Part shown: positions 60,990 to 64,000 of the stretch, piece after piece | Position numbering within the stretch: position 1 is the first letter of the stretch | How the letters are laid out: each line of letters starts with the position of its first letter | Assembly (NCBI GenBank): GCA_963695135.1 | Contig: CAVOGA010000001.1 | Location: 248,001-312,000 of the forward strand | DNA from: Marinihelvus sp963695135 | GTDB lineage: Bacteria > Pseudomonadota > Gammaproteobacteria > Xanthomonadales > SZUA-36 | Direction of reading: 5' to 3' | Length of the DNA: 64,000 nt | Position numbers and translations under genes: made by a program | Notes under the pieces: model-generated | The model's input: only the letters and a program-made list of their open reading frames with translations | What the model was told of the DNA's origin: nothing | The model's database searches: none

Positions 60990-61697
60990 TCAGGCCCGCC
61001 GGGCCATGTCAAACAACAACACTTCCGCATCCTTGCCCGCGGTAAATGACAGGGCGCCGGGCCCGTTAAGCGCAGCACCGTCACCCGCCGCCAGCGCCTG
61101 ACCGTTAAGCATCAGTTCGCCGCGGGCAATGTGCACCCAGACGTCCCGGTTTGCCGTCGCTTCGAAGGTCAGCGCCTCCTCTCCGGACAGCAGACCCGCA
61201 TAAAGGTCCACGTCCTGGTTCAGGGAGACCGAGCCGTCACGCCCCTCCCGTGAAGCGACCAGCCGCAGGCGGCCGCGCTTTTCCGCCGCCGCAAAATGCT
61301 TTTGCTCATAGCCCGGCTCGTGGCCGCGCGCATCGGGCAATATCCAGATCTGCAGGAAGTGCACCGGCTCATCAGCCGAGGGGTTGAACTCGCTGTGGGT
61401 GACGCCGGTTCCGGCGCTCATCCGCTGCACATCCCCGGGCCGCATCTCCGACCCGTTGCCCATGGAGTCCTTGTGGGCAAGCGCGCCATCGAGCACGTAG
61501 GAGATGATTTCCATGTCCCGGTGCGGATGCGTGCCAAAACCCCGCCCCGGCGCTACGCGGTCATCGTTGATGACGCGCAGCTGCCCGAAACCCATGTGCG
61601 CCGGGTCATAGTAATCAGCGAAAGAAAACGTGTGATGACTGTTGAGCCAGCCATGGTCTGCATGGCCGCGCTCGCTGGCTTTGCGAATCTTCAGCAT
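60990..61697 (-). CDS. Pirin-family bicupin (YhhW-like)
   Basis: The 235-aa cupin has HADHGWLNSHHTFSFADYYD and FGTHPHRDMEIISYVLDGAL with the metal-binding histidines, then QRMSAGTGVTHSEFN. YhhW-type pirins have quercetinase activity in vitro; the cellular role is unclear. AGGAG precedes the start. It is divergent from a LysR gene. Confidence 0.92.
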   Translation of the reverse strand: MLKIRKASERGHADHGWLNSHHTFSFADYYDPAHMGFGQLRVINDDRVAPGRGFGTHPHRDMEIISYVLDGALAHKDSMGNGSEMRPGDVQRMSAGTGVTHSEFNPSADEPVHFLQIWILPDARGHEPGYEQKHFAAAEKRGRLRLVASREGRDGSVSLNQDVDLYAGLLSGEEALTFEATANRDVWVHIARGELMLNGQALAAGDGAALNGPGALSFTAGKDAEVLLFDMARRA

Positions 61698-61734
61698 GGT
61701 TTTGCTCCTGGTGTTCTGAACCTGCGAGCCAGTC

Positions 61735-61797
61735 TAATTAATATTCGATAGGTAATTAATAGATGTTTTATTTAATACACCTTTGCATATAATTAAT
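61735..61797. promoter_or_regulatory. Divergent pirin/LysR control region with three TAATTAAT boxes
   Basis: The 102-base gap is strikingly AT-rich. The self-complementary 8-mer TAATTAAT occurs at 61735-61742, 61753-61760 and 61790-61797. The first two form a larger dyad around TTCGATAGG. LysR regulators usually bind T-N11-A dyads in such divergent regions, so this is the likely binding area of the adjacent LysR protein. Confidence 0.5.
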
Positions 61798-61799
61798 CA

Positions 61800-62738
61800 A
61801 TGGACCGCCTCGCCACCATGCGCACCTTCTGCTCAGTCGCCGAAACACGCAGCTTCAGCGAATCTGCGCGGTTGCTGGGCGTATCCGCACCCCTGGTCAG
61901 CCGGCACATCTCTGACCTGGAGGCCCACCTCGGGATCCGCCTGTTCAACCGCACGACGCGGCGGGTGGAGCTCTCCGAGGCGGGAACTGCCTACTATGCC
62001 GATTGCCTGCCACTCCTCGAACAACTGGATGCGGCGGAGGCGCGGGCCTCCGGGCAGGGGGCGCGGCCCATGGGCCTGTTGCGCGTCTCCGTGCCCATGG
62101 ACTTTGGCCGCCTGTTCCTGGGGCCGGCGCTGCGCGAATTCCTGTCCCGGTCGCCGGAGGTACGGCTGGACGTGCACTACGAAGACCGGGAAGCGCGCAT
62201 TGTTGAAGAGCAGGTGGACGTGGCGCTGCGTATCGGTGAACTCGTGGACTCTTCCCTGGTGGCGCGACGCCTCGGCGAGGCATGCCTGGGCTGTTACGCC
62301 TCCCCCGACTACCTCGCCACCCACGGCGAACCCCGCTCCCTGGATGAGCTGGAGCGGCACCGGCTGCTCGCTTACAGCCTGTCCAGCACGCCGGGACAGT
62401 GGCCATTTGAAACCGGTGAAGGAGAGCGGCTCATCAACCTGGCAGGACGCTGGCAACTGTCCTGCAACAACGGCCGGGTATTGGCGGACGCCGCCTGCCG
62501 CGGGCTGGGAATCGTGAGGTTGCCGGAGTTCCTGGTCGCCGATCACCTCGGGAGCGGCAGGCTCATGGAAGTGCTCAGGCGCTACCGCTCCCGCTCCCTG
62601 CAGATCTCCGCGGTGACCCTGGATCGCCGCTTCAGGCCTGCCAAGGTCAGCGCATTTCTGGACTTCCTCGGCGAGTATTTCGCACGGCAGGATGGCTGGA
62701 TGCCCCGCGGCCTGGTGAGCCAGCCGCCGATGGCTTGA
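61800..62738 (+). CDS. LysR-family transcriptional regulator, divergent from pirin
   Basis: The 312-aa protein begins MDRLATMRTFCSVAETRSFS with the winged helix (SARLLGVSAPLVSRHISDLE, RLFNRTTRRVELSEAG). The ligand domain starts GLLRVSVPMDFGRLFLGPAL. The arrangement (LysR divergent from pirin, followed by gst) is frequently seen in proteobacteria, where such regulators control the pirin gene. Confidence 0.92.
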   Translation: MDRLATMRTFCSVAETRSFSESARLLGVSAPLVSRHISDLEAHLGIRLFNRTTRRVELSEAGTAYYADCLPLLEQLDAAEARASGQGARPMGLLRVSVPMDFGRLFLGPALREFLSRSPEVRLDVHYEDREARIVEEQVDVALRIGELVDSSLVARRLGEACLGCYASPDYLATHGEPRSLDELERHRLLAYSLSSTPGQWPFETGEGERLINLAGRWQLSCNNGRVLADAACRGLGIVRLPEFLVADHLGSGRLMEVLRRYRSRSLQISAVTLDRRFRPAKVSAFLDFLGEYFARQDGWMPRGLVSQPPMA

Positions 62739-62793
62739 TTCAGGGCGGTGCCGCAAGGATACTGCGTCCCTGTTTCATCAGGATTGCAGCGTT

Positions 62794-63711
62794 ATGAGTG
62801 ATGAGTTCAAGGTCTGGTTCAACGGCCAGATAAAGCCCTTTGAAGACTGCCAGGTCAGCGTCCGGGCCCACGCCCTGCACTACGGCTCTTCCGTTTTCGA
62901 AGGCATTCGCGTCTACCGGACACCCGACGGGCCGCGGGTATTTCGCCTCACCGACCATCTGAAACGCTTTTTCTGGTCTGCCTCGGTGTACCGGATTCCG
63001 ATCAAATGGAGCCCGGAGGAAATCCACGCGGCCTGCCGTGAGACCGTCACGGTGAACGGCCTGGAGGCAGCCTACCTGCGCCCGGTGGCATTCCGTGGCG
63101 ACTGCGGCCTGGGACTGTTTCCCCGGAACCTGGATGCGACGGAAACCGCCATCATCGTCGCCGAGTGGGGTACCTACCTTGGCGAAGGCGTGCTGGAGAA
63201 CGGCGTGGAAGTATGCGTCAGCTCCTGGCAGCGCGTGGCGCCGAACACGATTCCAGCGGGCGCCAAGGCCGGCGGCAACTACCTGTCATCGTTCCTGATT
63301 GTCTCCGAGGCCCGCGACCGCGGCTTCACGGAAGGGATCGCGCTGGGCACCGACGGCCTGGTCAGCGAGGGCAGCGGTGAAAACATCTTCGTGGTCAGCG
63401 AGGGGCGCATCCTGACGCCGCCCGTGTCTTCCTCGATCCTGGGGGGAATTACCCGGGATACCGCCATCAAGCTGGCCGGCGACCTGGGCATGAACGTGGT
63501 GGAACAATCGATTTCCCGCGAGCAGCTCTACGCGGCCGACGAGATTTTCATGACCGGGACAGCGGTCGAGATTACGCCGGTCCGCCGCGTGGATCACCTG
63601 GTGATCGGCTCCGGACGCCGCGGTCCCGTCACCGAGCAACTCCAGGATGCCTTTTTTGGCCTCTTCGACGGCCGGACAGCGGACTCGCGGGGCTGGCTGG
63701 AGCCGCTCTGA
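62794..63711 (+). CDS. ilvE: Branched-chain amino acid aminotransferase
   Basis: The 305-aa class IV PLP enzyme transfers the last amino group in Leu/Ile/Val synthesis. Seen are VRAHALHYGSSVFEGIRVYR, LRPVAFRGDCGLGLFPRNLD, the PLP lysine in NTIPAGAKAGGNYLSS, EGIALGTDGLVSEGSGENIF and EIFMTGTAVEITPVRRVDHL. AGGA precedes the start. It stands alone. Confidence 0.95.
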   Translation: MSDEFKVWFNGQIKPFEDCQVSVRAHALHYGSSVFEGIRVYRTPDGPRVFRLTDHLKRFFWSASVYRIPIKWSPEEIHAACRETVTVNGLEAAYLRPVAFRGDCGLGLFPRNLDATETAIIVAEWGTYLGEGVLENGVEVCVSSWQRVAPNTIPAGAKAGGNYLSSFLIVSEARDRGFTEGIALGTDGLVSEGSGENIFVVSEGRILTPPVSSSILGGITRDTAIKLAGDLGMNVVEQSISREQLYAADEIFMTGTAVEITPVRRVDHLVIGSGRRGPVTEQLQDAFFGLFDGRTADSRGWLEPL

Positions 63712-63717
63712 GACGGC

Positions 63718-64000
63718 CTAGTCTTCGATCGGGTCGATCTGCAGGTTGAGAATGACTTTTTTCGTGCTGGTCTGATAGGGCTCGCCGATCGGCACGACCA
63801 GGTTGGGCTGCGCGGAAAGGTTGCCCGAACTGTAGTCCATTGACACCTGCAACTGGCCGTCGTCCATGGTTTGAATCAGCACGCCCATGGTGAAGTTGGG
63901 CGGGTCATCCCGGTAAATCCGGGTCGTCTGACCTTCCTCGGCAATGATGACCGGCGCGGCCACCACTTCCCCAAGGTGCACCAGGGATACCGTCACGCGG
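63718..64000 (-). CDS. Hypothetical protein, 3' part only
   Basis: An open frame enters from the right edge and stops at 63718. The visible 94 residues or so include VVAAPVIIAEEGQTTRIYRD, QTMDDGQLQVSMDYSSGN and the ending KKVILNLQIDPIED. The beta-rich pattern with an APVIIAEEGQ strand is reminiscent of secretin- or sensor-type periplasmic domains, but I do not recognise the family. An internal GTG at 63996 could be a start, though the frame looks continuous beyond it. Confidence 0.55.
   Translation of the reverse strand, partial: RVTVSLVHLGEVVAAPVIIAEEGQTTRIYRDDPPNFTMGVLIQTMDDGQLQVSMDYSSGNLSAQPNLVVPIGEPYQTSTKKVILNLQIDPIED

Overview
The window is a GC-rich bacterial chromosome segment, densely packed and mostly in operons joined by ATGA or GTGA overlaps. 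Its gene content points to a gammaproteobacterium, probably related to the Xanthomonadales/Lysobacterales. The supporting signs are a TrpR/YerC-like regulator heading a complete his operon, comF divergent from a bioB-F-H-C-D operon, a TIGR02999-type ECF sigma factor paired with a TPR kinase, long-form isocitrate lyase, IPTL-CTERM and glnK-amtB. The taxonomic call is inference from gene content only.

Layout. 1-10450 (minus): ECF sigma factor, membrane Ser/Thr kinase with TPRs, a secreted beta-propeller protein and a giant multidomain RHS protein that runs off the left edge. 10618-16792: glyoxylate shunt genes (aceA, aceB) with a divergent LysR regulator, then glnK-amtB behind a sigma54 promoter and NtrC-like sites. 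16982-26089: apbE, a 44-aa acidic protein, an AarF/UbiB kinase, tRNA-Arg(CCG) with a duplicated half copy upstream, cytochrome c5, a secreted nuclease, acpH, a hydrolase and zapE. 26102-33964: a row of hairpins, the biotin operon with a BirA-type operator, comF, a GNAT gene, ubiA and tatD. 33965-39806: a DUF885 protein and a hydroxyproline-catabolism operon with its own GntR regulator. 39941-48381: a DUF4097 protein, then the regulator plus hisG-D-C-B-H-A-F-IE. 48423-64000: two cytochromes c, GNAT, ArsR with a clear promoter/operator, a beta-CASP nuclease, a DUF885-MliC fusion, an M20 peptidase, a Kef-type antiporter, EgtD, metal transporters (CDF, GDT1), GST, pirin/LysR, ilvE and a partial gene at the right edge.

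Data quality. Several genes that should be intact (aceA, bioB, bioC, bioD, comF, a rimJ-like gene, ubiA, hisD, an M20 peptidase) are broken by single-base shifts. Nearly all are repaired by deleting one base, often in a short homopolymer, and they cluster at 26-33 kb. I read them as sequence or assembly indels rather than decay, and mark them as pseudogenes only because the frame as given is broken.

Most distinctive features: the sigma factor/kinase/propeller/RHS locus, with an IPTL-CTERM sorting signal embedded near the N-terminus of the RHS protein; the tRNA-Arg half duplication ending in the anticodon loop; three consecutive hairpins sharing an AAGGGG loop downstream of zapE; and several well-formed regulatory sites (sigma54/NtrC, BirA, ArsR, GntR and TrpR-like).
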